Assembly: GCA_023052935.1 (NCBI GenBank)
Contig: CM041298.1
Coordinates: 15,359,371 to 15,423,370, forward strand
Source of the DNA: Piezodorus guildinii
Taxonomy: Eukaryota > Arthropoda > Insecta > Hemiptera > Pentatomidae
DNA length: 64,000 nt
Direction: 5' to 3'
Position numbers and translations under genes: made by a program. Shown piece by piece: positions 43,440 through 52,704 of the stretch. Numbering within the stretch: the stretch's first letter is position 1; each line of letters begins with the position of its first letter. Under the pieces are notes generated by a model. The model was not told the DNA's origin. It worked only from the letters and a program-made list of their open reading frames with translations, and made no database searches.

Positions 43440-43940
43440 ATAGTAAATTTGTTTATAAAATCAATGAGAGATTAAAATAAAAGTAGTAAAATTTCCCATA
43501 ACGAATATAGTACCTAGATTTTCCAACTTGATCTCAATTACCGCTGAACTAATTACGGACTTCTATTCACCTTCGAGAACACTTGACGATCGTTAAACAT
43601 GTTCACTAGAGTTATTTTCATGACGGGAGTTTCGAGTAAGCGAGTTACAAACAACTTTCAAGAGGCTTTGAGCTGGAGTCTCAAAAGTTTGGTATTAAGT
43701 TTAATGTTGCACAAACTGCATTCAATTACTGCAACAATAACTCGATAGTCCTCAATAACGGATGGGGGTGAAGTTTCAACGGGGACATCTAATCTACGAA
43801 CTTCTCCGTGCGCTGTTACAAAATCTAAAACAAAATTTTCCAGTATTTGAGATTAACTTACTCAGTCCCTTTTGAGATATCTCCGAGTAAATATGGCGAA
43901 AACTGAATTTCCGCCAAGTTTGAAAATTTATATAAAAGCA
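43440..43940. other. Unassigned sequence
   Basis: No recognised motif or repeat. Confidence 0.3.
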
Positions 43941-43943
43941 CTA

Positions 43944-44782
43944 TTAGGTTGTGTCACATGAAATGTCCGTTTTTAAAGTAAAGGATTTTTATTAAAAATA
44001 CGATATGAAAACTAGATAATTTTATTCGAAGTATTTACCTTCTTTTTTTACAGATTTTTCCCAACGTGAGACCAACTTTTTTATCCCGGAACTGAAAAAC
44101 TGTGAGCTTTGAAGTGAAACAAAATCTGAAAACGCACTTTTCACTAGATCATCATTTTCAAAACGTTTTCCTTTGACGAAGTTGTCTAAATTCCTGAACA
44201 GGTGGTAATCTGTTGGAGACAAGTCGAGAGGAAATGGTGGGTGCTGCATAACTTCGTAGCCCAGTTCTTTCAATTTTTGCACGGTAAGCTTTGAAACTTT
44301 TTGTACTTTCCCAATACACTTTAGATGTCTGGAAACGGTATATGCACTTGCATTTAGTTGTGCTGAGAGTCCTTTAACTGTTTGGTAGGGGTTTCCTTCT
44401 ATTGTATGTTTGAGGACATCGTTGTCTATTACGGACGGAGGTCTTCCTCGTGGCAAGTTTTCCAAGTAGGTATCCCCAGCTAAAAACTTAGCAAACCAAC
44501 GGCGAATGGTCCGTTTATTAACACTTCTAGCGGCCTCAGCTGCTGAATGGCCGAGTTTAAACTCGTACAAAAATATTACTCGAAAATCGCGTGTTTCCAT
44601 GTTCATATTTGGAGGTATACTAAAAAGTGGGTTGGGAAGCTAATGTTTATAATACAAAGGTAGATGATTGGTAACAGTTTACTTTAAATATGTAAACATT
44701 CGGGAGAAAACAACAGAGACCTGCAAAATCTTTTGTGTATTTCAGAAACTATAAAAACGGACATTTCATGTGAAACAACCAA
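43944..44782 (-). mobile_element. Mariner-A deletion derivative, copy 4
   Basis: TIRs TTAGGTTGTGTCACATGAAA (left) and complement of TTGGTTGTTTCACATGAAA (right). TA is kept on the left (43942-43943) but not on the right. 839 bp. Confidence 0.88.
44022..44606 (-). CDS. Mariner-A transposase, internally deleted, frame open
   Basis: Minus-strand frame from MNMETRDFRVIFLYEFKLGH to the end KKEGKYFE, 194 aa against about 345 in intact mariners. It keeps the helix-turn-helix (NKRTIRRWFAKFLAGDTYLE), linker GRPPSVIDNDVLKH and SAYTVSRHLKCIGKV, then jumps to VSKLTVQKLKELGYEVMQHP and the third Asp motif (LDLSPTDYHLF). A second short gap in the HTH (AARSVNKR) is visible. The region with the first and second catalytic Asp is gone, yet the fusion stays in frame. 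Promoter and expression unknown; a DNA-binding inhibitor role is conjecture. Confidence 0.75.
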   Translation of the reverse strand: MNMETRDFRVIFLYEFKLGHSAAEAARSVNKRTIRRWFAKFLAGDTYLENLPRGRPPSVIDNDVLKHTIEGNPYQTVKGLSAQLNASAYTVSRHLKCIGKVQKVSKLTVQKLKELGYEVMQHPPFPLDLSPTDYHLFRNLDNFVKGKRFENDDLVKSAFSDFVSLQSSQFFSSGIKKLVSRWEKSVKKEGKYFE

Positions 44783-44939
44783 GATTGAAATTTTTACAGA
44801 AAGGAAGACAACGCTAAGTTATGTGAAAAAAGTAATCAAATTGAGTCTATTTCCCCTATAAACTTATAACTTCATTTTTTCAAAATTTAGTTAATATTTT
44901 TTGATGAGCAAAAATGTAAAACACATCCTTATTATATTG

Positions 44940-45593
44940 TTCGTTTATTGGTTTATGATTTTCAATAATGAACCTTTGTAATCGACGAAAAAAAAAATAA
45001 AATATAAAATATATACCTCCTCAAAATTGAGAGCTTGCGTTTCAAGATGCGTAGAATCCGAATAACGAATAAAAAAAAATCCGTTTTTCCACCGTACACC
45101 GTCCGGCGTCGACGGCATTTCTCCGACCAATTTTTTTTAAAATTCGCTATCAAAATACTAGTCCATGCAACGATATTAGCTGGTCAGTTTTTTAATGGTG
45201 GCCGTTTAGCGATTTAATTGAATAGCCCAGTTATTTTTGAAGATAGAGAAAACTATGCATAGAGTTTTAGAATCAGTAAAGCGCGATGGAAAAAAGAAAA
45301 TAGAAATCTAGCCTATATATACGATAGTAACTCCGTTATTTTCAAATATAGAGAACAAATTAATTAGTGTTTCCTAACAAAAAAAATCGCGAATAATTAT
45401 TTAAAAAATAATGTTTTTGAAATTTTAACCACAAATACGCCTATAACTCATTTAATTTTGAAGATAGAGAAAAATATGCAGAGAGTTTTAGAATCAGTAA
45501 AGCATGATTAACAATAAAAAAGTAATAATTCAAATCTTGGCTATAAATATGGTTGTAACTCCGTTATTTTCAAAGAGGGAGAAATCCTTTATT
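44940..45593 (+). repeat. Family S, tandem-like ~110-bp units
   Basis: TTATTTTTGAAGATAGAGAA or a close variant occurs at about 45230, 45333, 45445 and 45557, spacing 103-113 bp, with TTTTAGAATCAGTAAAGC between alternate units. The left part (44950-45070) carries the AATGAACCTTTGTAATCGAC and GATGCGTAGAATCCGAATAA blocks. Confidence 0.55.
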
Positions 45594-46133
45594 AATAATA
45601 ATACAAGGCTTACCGAACCAGAAGGTTCGATACCGATACCACCAAACTTCGCCTGCACAGACTCGTCCAATGTTCGCCGGTCAAGTCCAAGCCCCCAAAG
45701 ATCAGCCTTAATGCAATCCTCCCATCGACGCTTCGGCCTACCTTTCGGACGCCTACCAGTCGGTTCAGCAAATACCAACCTTCTCGGAATCCGTTCCTCA
45801 CCGAGCCCAACAACTTTACGCGCCCATTTGAGTCTCCGGGATGCTATCAACTCAATTATATTCAAGGGGTAAAAACTCTGCAATTCCGCGTTGTGCAACC
45901 TTCTAAACTTTCCCAGTGGCCTCATCTCTCTTTAGACCAAATATTTTACGCAGTACCTTATTTTCGAAAACCTTAAGCCGTTGTTCATCCTTTAAATTAA
46001 GCGGCCACGTTTCACATCCGTAAAGAACCGTCGGAAGAATAATAGTTTTATAAATTCTAACCTTTAAGTTTTTAGACAGAAGCCGCGAGCTAAGTAATTT
46101 AGCAAATTAATAATAACACGCATTTCCCACCAA
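45594..46133 (-). pseudogene. RTE-type LINE 3' end
   Basis: Minus strand encodes VLRKIFGLKRDEATGKFRRL-like sequence with a frame change near 45925, RLKWARKVVGLGEERIPRRL and GRRPKGRPKRRWEDCIKADL. Short TTATTATTA tail at 45593-45603. The 5' end stops in the LKVGNAC region. Confidence 0.8.
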
Positions 46134-46384
46134 TCATCATTTAGTAGTGTTGTTTTTTCTTAACCAAAAAAAAAAACGCGAATAAGTAGAAAGAAGAGAA
46201 AAAAAAAAAAGGACAGAGAAAAATATGTGTAGAGTTTAAGAATCAATAAACCTGAAATGGCACTAATGAAAGGAGAATCATTGGAATTGGATCAGAACTA
46301 GCAGAGATGTAGTGTTATGAAATTAGCATGTCTGGTGATATACCCATTGATATACCTTTGTAATTAATATATAATTCCTTTATT
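46134..46384. repeat. Family S trace and unassigned sequence
   Basis: GACAGAGAAAAATATGTGTA and AGAATCAATAAACC resemble S; TTGGATCAGAACTAGCAGAG matches a block near 52465. Confidence 0.35.
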
Positions 46385-46509
46385 ATTATTTTTTTAGTGT
46401 AATGTATTGAGGATAATGAGGGGAGTTCATTATTAAATAATTTTAATATTAAACAATTAAAGATAACGAACCTTTGTCGGCAAAACATAGAAAGGCGTTT
46501 ACCCAGCAA
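46385..46509 (+). repeat. Family T, partial unit
   Basis: AATGTATTGAGGATAATGAG through ATAACGAACCTTTGTCGGCA matches 47908-48012. Confidence 0.6.
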
Positions 46510-47598
46510 TATAAGTGCATATAAATAATAATATAAGTGCTTGGTCAAACAGCAACAAACTCCTGCTAAGCGCTGAAAAAACAAAAGCCATCTGATAGCA
46601 TCACCTGCTCTCCTTAAATCCTTTCCCAGTTCCCCCAACCTTTTCCTAAACAATACTCCTATCTCTTTTCATTCATCGTCAAGAACTTAGGTATTACTCT
46701 TGACCAAACTCTCTCTTGGAAACCGCACATCTCCCAAATATCCCGCCGAACCATAACAACCCTAAAGCAATTCCGTCGCCTCCATCACCTCCTACCATTC
46801 AATATTCGTAAACTCCTTGTTTCTTCCCTTGTCTTTCCCCACTTCGACTACAGATGCGAGGTGTACAGCGGACTTTCAGGTGACCTCGAAGCAAAACTTA
46901 AGCGTATTATGAACTGTGCAATACGGTTTGTATTCGGGATCACCAGAGACACGCATATAACCCAGTATTACACCGAGTTAAGGTGGCTTTATCCTCGTTA
47001 CAGATGCCAGTATTTCCTAGCCTCCTTCCTCTACCAGGTTATCAGAACTCATCGTCCCAGCTATATCTTCCAATCCCTTCAATTTAAATCATCAATTCAG
47101 TCCCGTTCTACTAGATCCCGTCTTTCTGACCTCTACCCTCCTCCTCACCGTACTGCTGCCTTTGACAAGTCCTTTCTAGCCAAAGCAACCACTCTTTGGA
47201 ATTCTATTCCTCCTGAGATCCGTCATGTAAGTACTGCTTCCTCCTTCAAATCGCTACTTTTCAACCACCTTCTCCTTACCCAGTCAAACAGACAATAACT
47301 TCAAACTGCAGATGCTATAAATACCAATTATTATTATTTTTTTTTTTTTTTTGTGTGTTTATATTACTCAAATTATCATTTATGAACCAGCTATTTCTGT
47401 TTTTTTTTGTTTTTCTTATTCTAAAAGTCTGACTTGTAAAGATGTACATATATTACTACCTTAATTATTTTTTAGTTTAGTATTTTGTTATTCTAAGCCA
47501 TGACCAAACTGTTCCGGTCATCAATTATGTATGTCATTTTATTCTTAAGGGACTTTAGTCCCAGGATAATAAAGAAGTTTTTTCATTTCATTTCATTT
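46510..47598 (+). pseudogene. CR1-like LINE 3' end with long open frame
   Basis: From NSNKLLLSAEKTKAI at about 46540, broken near 46600, an open frame then runs to the stop after 47298. It encodes VKNLGITLDQTLSWKPHISQ, RKLLVSSLVFPHFDYRCEVY, LKRIMNCAIRFVFGITRD, YRCQYFLASFLYQVIRTHRP, ATTLWNSIPPEIRHVSTASS and FKSLLFNHLL, the post-RT region of CR1/L2-like LINEs. 3' UTR ends GGGACTTTAGTCCCAGGATA with an ATAAAGAAG and (ATTTC)n tail. Inserted inside family T. Confidence 0.75.
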
Positions 47599-48420
47599 CA
47601 ATATGTACCTCGGGAAACTTCCTAGACACTAGGACAAAGGACCCCCGGCTTGGGGCACTTCCCAGATCAGCCCAGCCCGAGGTGACGACGATGAGGAGAA
47701 GATTCGAAAAGGGCAGTCGTTTTATGCTCCAGATGATGTGAGTCTCATTCCATCTTCAAGAAGCTGTGAGTCGGGGTCCATCTACAAGAAGAGGAGGCCG
47801 TCGGGGTTCTGAGAGCAGCTGGAAGATGATGCCGAGAACCTATGACTAATTTCACCTTCGCCAGCTGATTAAGTTTTTCAAAGGTATCTCGTTATTTGTA
47901 ATGTTGTATAGCAAGTGTAATGTATTGAGGATACTGAGGGGAGTTCATAATTAAATAATTTTAATATTAAACAATTAATGATAACGAACCTTTGTCGGCA
48001 AAACATCAAAAGGTGTTTACCTAGCCCCCTAGATTTCCCATCGGTATGGACCCCCCAGCGGTACCAGAAACCTCTGGTAGTTTCCCCCCAGCGGCGGCCA
48101 ACAAGAATATTAAGTGGTGAAAAGATAAGAATAATAGCACAAAGGCTATACCGCCTACCGGGGGACTTCCCATATTGGCCCACCCGAGGTGACAAGAATG
48201 AGAGAGAAGAACCGATGAGGCAGTCAAGTTTGATCCTCAAGAGGAGTGAGTCGGGTTCCACCTACAAGAAGAGGAGGTGGCCGTCGGGGTTCTGAGAGCA
48301 GCTGGAGGATGATGCCGAGAAAGGGGACCTAAGACTGATTTCACCTTCGCCAGCCGGTTAAGGGTTTCAAAGGTATATTGTTATTTGTAATATTGTATGG
48401 CAAAGGTAGTAGAGAAAATG
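47599..48420 (+). repeat. Family T, ~500-bp direct repeats
   Basis: CCCGAGGTGAC at about 47679 recurs at 48186, and the following blocks (CAAGAAGAGGAGG, GTCGGGGTTCTGAGAGCAGC, TTTCACCTTCGCCAGC, TTATTTGTAAT) repeat in order at a spacing of about 500 bp. ATTGAGGATACTGAGGGG at 47921 has an inverse partner CCCTCAGTATTCTCAAT at 48422, so T may be a DNA element. No convincing ORF. Confidence 0.5.
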
Positions 48421-49078
48421 TCCCTCAGTATTCTCAATCAGAGTTCTAGGCAATGGGTTAATATAATGATATGTGTAAATTAATAATTATAGTAATGTAT
48501 TAATTGAATCTTGTTTACTTTAATCTTACCCTGCATGCCACCTATTGGATTGGTAAACACGATACCTTTGGAAAGGAGATCCATGGTATCATTAAATATA
48601 GTTTATATATTGACTAAATATAGTAAGTAAGCTAGTTTTTGAAGCTACCTCTGCCTTAGAAAAGCAGCAGGTTAAAAACATAGCACAAGCTTAATTGTAA
48701 TATTATCCTCAGTATTCTCAATCATAGGTCTGGAAATTATGTAAATAGAATTTAGGTTTACAATCTGTGTAATAGATATATTTAATAATAATTGCTCTAA
48801 TTTAAATCTGTTAGTAATTTAATGTTTCCCTGCTTGCCATCTACTGGGATTGGTAAACAGGAAACCTTTGAAAAGGAAATCCAATGGTTTCATTAAATAT
48901 TAGTCTATATCTACATTTTTTTTAAAATAATATATTTATTTATTCGGATATATTACAGTTTGTCGCAATGAACAATAATAATATTGTTACATGATAACAT
49001 ATCTACATTAAATATATCTAATAAGCCAGTCTTTGAAGGTACCGTTGCCTTAAAATGCAGCCGGTCAAAAACATAGCA
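48421..49078 (+). repeat. Tandem duplication of a ~290-bp sequence
   Basis: 48421-48705 and 48706-49078 are colinear: CTCAGTATTCTCAATCA, GGATTGGTAAACA, CCTTTGAAAAGGA and CATTAAATAT occur in both. The second copy is longer because of an 81-bp LINE-tail insertion. Confidence 0.6.
48918..48998 (-). mobile_element. Jockey-B 3' tail, 81 bp, with 11-bp TSD
   Basis: Reverse complement ends TAATATATCCGAATAAATAA, like the jockey-B tail at 54370. TSD ATATCTACATT at 48907-48917 and 48999-49009. Confidence 0.7.
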
Positions 49079-49174
49079 TTAGTTAATAGCCAATAAAGAG
49101 CTATACAAACAGTTATGCCATAATATAGTTTTTTGGAAATAATAAATCTTTGTATAATAATTTGCAGCGTTGTT
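49079..49174 (-). repeat. Dispersed repeat U, copy 3
   Basis: Complement of the U core: CAAATTATTATACAAAG, TTTATTATTTCC, ATAACTGTTTGTATAGC. Confidence 0.5.
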
Positions 49175-49760
49175 CTTCAAATAATAAAGGTTGGACAAGC
49201 AGGTGGAAACTACAATTAAGGAATACTGAGGATATTCTCGACAAACGGAGAGAAGTACATATGTAACTATTAAGGAGAATACTTTGTTAGAAGCAAGCTG
49301 TTGAGTCGAGACTTGGTTAGAATGAGTGATGTTCTCTTCTCGCTCATGAGTTACGAGCTCGGAAGAAAGATACATCACTTCTAGGTCGGAACTCAAACCC
49401 ACTCGCCAATTTAGCAAGCGCGTTAGTGCTCGGCAACTGTTCCTTGAAGGATAAATTGACTTGAGGTAGGTTGTCAAAACTGGAATAATGGGTTTTAATA
49501 TAACGATACTTCAATACTTTAACTTAGCTACACCGATATATTGGATTGTGTCCCTAACACCCTAACACCTAGACGTTGACATTTGCCTGTTAATTTTAAA
49601 ATAGCGGAAATTAGTCTTAAAAAGTGAAGTAATTCAATAAATCAGTTGTTTTTGAAGGTATAGAAAAATGTATTGGGTTTTTTTTTCTAAACGAGAAAGC
49701 AAGAAATATTCAATTAATGTTATACAATTAATATGGTCAAACTACAACTTATACGATTGG
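49175..49760. other. Unassigned, with S traces
   Basis: ACACCTAGACGTTGACATTT near 49570 and CAGTTGTTTTTGAAGGTATA near 49645 match family S. No gene. Confidence 0.35.
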
Positions 49761-49761
49761 T

Positions 49762-49845
49762 TGGTTGTTTGTTATATTTTATTGGCACAAAACATCTCGG
49801 TCATCAGTGCCAGACACTCATTTTTAGAAACTAATTTAAGGTGAC
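49762..49845 (-). mobile_element. LINE 3' tail with conserved hairpin
   Basis: Minus strand: GGCACTGATGACCGAG and ATGTTTTGTGCC form a hairpin followed by ATAAAATATAACAAACAACC, similar to the tail at 36390-36433. Confidence 0.5.
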
Positions 49846-49897
49846 ATTAGCCTATTAATTTTAGTTTAATAAATTAATTAAAAAAAATAAATTATGC

Positions 49898-49968
49898 CTT
49901 TTTTAGATTATCCTATTGTGAAGAGTTTTTAATATAAAATAGGTATTATTGGAACGATCTATTCTTTT
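49898..49968. repeat. 71-bp direct repeat, left copy
   Basis: Identical to 50979-51049. The right copy is part of the PLE-like inverted arm, so this looks like an unusually long target-site duplication of the I-type LINE. Confidence 0.75.
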
Positions 49969-50978
49969 AATAATAATAATTTTATTTGATTTAAATAATA
50001 ATAATTTTAAAAATAATAATAATAGTAAAATACAATTTTCAAATCTGCTTGTAAAAGTCCATTTCCGTAAGAAAGCACATCAATTCGTCAATTCTATTTA
50101 TATTGTTCCCCAAAGCAACCGCGACATTGAGTGGCATTCCCCTTTGGTTCAATTTCCCTGTGTAGAAGGGACATTCCTCGAAAATATGAGTAACTGTCAG
50201 GGCTTCCCCTACAATGCTGACATCTTGGGGGCAATCCTTAGATATTAAGTGCCCATGGGTTAACCTTGTATGTCCGATTCTCAGGCGGGCCAGGGCCACC
50301 TCCTCTCTGCGGTTGATGCGATTTCAGGTTTTCCAAGACTTTGGCTCTCTCTTAATCGCTTTCAGTTTGCTTGCATAGCTGGTTTTCCATGTTTCATCCC
50401 ATTTTTTAAAAACATTTTCAATTAGAGGGCGCGCTAGTTCTGATGGTATAAACAGTACTTTACCACGACCAGGGAGAGTGAGAGCCTCTTTGGCTGCCTT
50501 ATCTGCCATTTCATTTCCCATTATCCCCATATGGCCCGGTATCCAAACATAATGAATTATTTTTCCGTCTTCAGCCATTGATTTGGTCAATTCCAGGATT
50601 CTTAAAATTCCTGGATGACTGGAATACATATTGTCAAGAGCTTTTAGAGCGCTCAATGGATCTGAGGCCATGATGACATTTTCTATTGGGAGAGTTCTAG
50701 AATAATTTAAAGCCATTGCGATCGCATTCACTTCAGCAGTATAGACAGAGCAAAATTGATGAATTGATGACTTATACGAGACGTGATTAGCTGGTATCTC
50801 GATTATTCGTGGTAGAGAAAAATTTAACAATGTTCTTGAATCAGAAAAATTTTATTTGAAGGAAAGAAAAATAAATAGTAAATAAGTCTAGTATAAATGC
50901 TTTTGGTTTCCCATTTTCAATAATGAACCTTTGTAATAAATAGAACCCGAATATAGCATTTTAAAAAATAAATTTTAA
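49969..50978 (-). pseudogene. I-type LINE 3' end with RNase H domain
   Basis: Minus-strand frame 50830-50324 encodes an RNase HI domain: VYTAEVNAIAMALNYSRT (Glu), VIMASDPLSALKAL (Asp), VWIPGHMGIMGNEMADKAAK (Asp). The frame 50299-50039 continues with LARLRIGHTRLTHGHLISKD and FEECPFYTGK, the cysteine-type C-terminus; a frameshift lies near 50310. RNase H and a (TAA)n-type tail (49969-50035) fit the I/R1-like group. The copy is flanked by identical 71-bp segments at 49898-49968 and 50979-51049. Confidence 0.8.
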
Positions 50979-51087
50979 CTTTTTTAGATTATCCTATTGT
51001 GAAGAGTTTTTAATATAAAATAGGTATTATTGGAACGATCTATTCTTTTTGATAAATATTCATTTATTCATCATACATAATTTAATT

Positions 51088-51120
51088 GACGTTTCGGGGC
51101 TAACAATGCCACATCTTCAG
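51088..51120 (-). ncRNA. Hammerhead-like motif, left arm
   Basis: Minus strand: CTGAAGA, extra T, GTGGC/GCCCC stem II with one mismatch and loop ATTGTTA, GAAAC, GTC. Confidence 0.5.
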
Positions 51121-51262
51121 AATTTTATAGTCCAAACTGTTAACAATTCAAAATAGATTAATTTAAAACATTAACTAAACACAGAACAAAAAGGAAAAAA
51201 TAGAAAAACATTGGAATCAACTTACATAACAACAAATGTAATTAATACAGTTAATTATAAAT

Positions 51263-51510
51263 TAAATATTGTACATAGGTATGAATGTGACATGTTTTGT
51301 TTATTTATTTGTTAACTTCATTTATTTGTATTTATTTTGTCTATAAATTTTGTTATTGTATACGTTTTTTTATTTTATGTAATTTGACTTTCCTTTTGTT
51401 TATATTGTAAATATTGTATGAATGAGATCCTGTAGCACATTCTATTATGACAAATTGTAATATATACGAATAAAATTAAAAAAATAAATAAAAATAAAAA
51501 ATTATAAATT
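51263..51510 (+). mobile_element. Jockey-B 3' UTR fragment
   Basis: Matches 54170-54400 (TAGGTATGAATGTGACATG, ATTGTAAATATTGTATGAAT, TGACAAATTGTAATATATAC) and ends A-rich. Confidence 0.7.
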
Positions 51511-51779
51511 GGATTCAAAGAAAATAAGCTATAACTATGCAGATATAATTAACAAATTAAATTTTTGACATAGAACAATAAATAATAGATAACTGTCATA
51601 ACCTCCAACTATAAGTATGTTTTGAATTTGATATTTACAAAATATACATATATATGTATGCATTGGTATAGAGGTGTGGTGGAGTGGGAGTATGGTTCAA
51701 ACTCCAGTCTACTCCTAGCCTGTGTATAAAATGGTAAATAGAATATGAAATTGTTAAAGAAAATGTTATATTTTTAATA

Positions 51780-51976
51780 ACCAATAGATAATTAAAAATT
51801 TGACTATTATTAAAGTTTTGACTATTATTATTTTTTTCTTTTGACTATTATTATTATTTTTTTTGACTATTATTAACATTTTCTGTATATATAGTATGAA
51901 TGTGGTCTCTTATCAATATTATTATTGTTCATTTTGTAACAAATTGTAATATATTTCAATAAAAAAAAAAAAAAAA
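51780..51976 (+). mobile_element. Jockey-B-like 3' tail with poly(A)
   Basis: ATTATTATTGTTCATTTTGT, CAAATTGTAATATATTTC, then an A-run at 51961-51976. Repeated TTTTGACTATTATTA units precede it at 51795-51875. Confidence 0.6.
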
Positions 51977-52165
51977 ATTATTAAAGTAAATAAGGATGTT
52001 TAACTCACAAAATTTTTTTGACAATATTGGCAGATGTATTTATGTAAGTATAGATGTAATAGTATTTAAATTGTTATATTGAATTGATTAAATGTGATAT
52101 TTGTGTTTTGTTCAATGTTTTAAATTAATTTATTTTAAAATGTTGATAGTTTGGACTATAAAATT

Positions 52166-52296
52166 CTGAAGATGAGGCATTGATAGCCCCGAAACGTGAA
52201 TGAATTTGATAAATCTGAAGATAGCTTGATAGCCGAAACTGAATGTAATGTTTGATAAAAATTCTGAAGATGAGGCATTGATAGCCCCGAAACGTC
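52166..52296 (+). ncRNA. Three tandem hammerhead-like motifs, right arm
   Basis: Cores at 52166-52197 (CTGAAGA ... GAAACGTG, damaged triplet), 52215-52241 (CTGAAGA, short stem AGC..., GAAACTG, damaged) and 52264-52296 (CTGAAGA ... GAAACGTC, intact triplet). The first and third share stem II GAGGC/GCCCC with loop ATTGATA. The spacer TGAATG..TTTGATAAA also repeats, so this is a local tandem duplication of about 48 bp. Confidence 0.5.
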
Positions 52297-52540
52297 GATT
52301 AAAGTATGTATGAGGGATAAATGAATATTTATCAAAAAGAAGAGATCATTCCAATATTACCTATTTTATAAATTATATCATTTTCCCTTATTAATAAATA
52401 AATAATTTTTATTTCTTAGTAGCATGTCATAGAGAATTAAATTTCCTACAAAATGAAAAATAATTCATTGAAATTGGCTCAGAGCTTGCAGAGATGTAGC
52501 GTTTTAAAATGAGCAGAGATCATATTCTATTTTCCTTTGG

Positions 52541-52704
52541 ATTATTTATTGCTTTTCAATTTAGTTAATTGCCTATTAAACTATATAAACAGTTACACCC
52601 TAATATAGTTATTTGGAAATAATGAAGCGTTGAGTAATAATTTATATAATTTTTCATCCACAGAAGCAAGTGAAAGTCATGTGTTTCGCACACCATATTT
52701 TTTA
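52541..52704 (-). repeat. Dispersed repeat U, copy 4, plus R left-end fragment
   Basis: 52541-52650 is the complement of the U core. 52661-52701 (AAGTGAAAGTCATGTGTTTC, GCACACCATATTTTTT) is the R left end in minus orientation. Confidence 0.5.

Larger units (their letters stand above)
50979..52375. mobile_element. Large PLE-like element with ~180-bp inverted arms
   Basis: Left arm about 51010-51190 is the near-complete inverse of right arm about 52085-52370 (shared blocks: AAAATAGGTA, TTTTTGATAAATATTCATTT, GACGTTTCGGGGCTA, TTATAGTCCAAACT, TTAATTTAAAACATT). Hammerhead-like motifs lie in both arms: one left, three in tandem right. The interior is filled by jockey-B tails at 51263-51510 and 51780-51976. 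No PLE protein remains. Confidence 0.65.
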
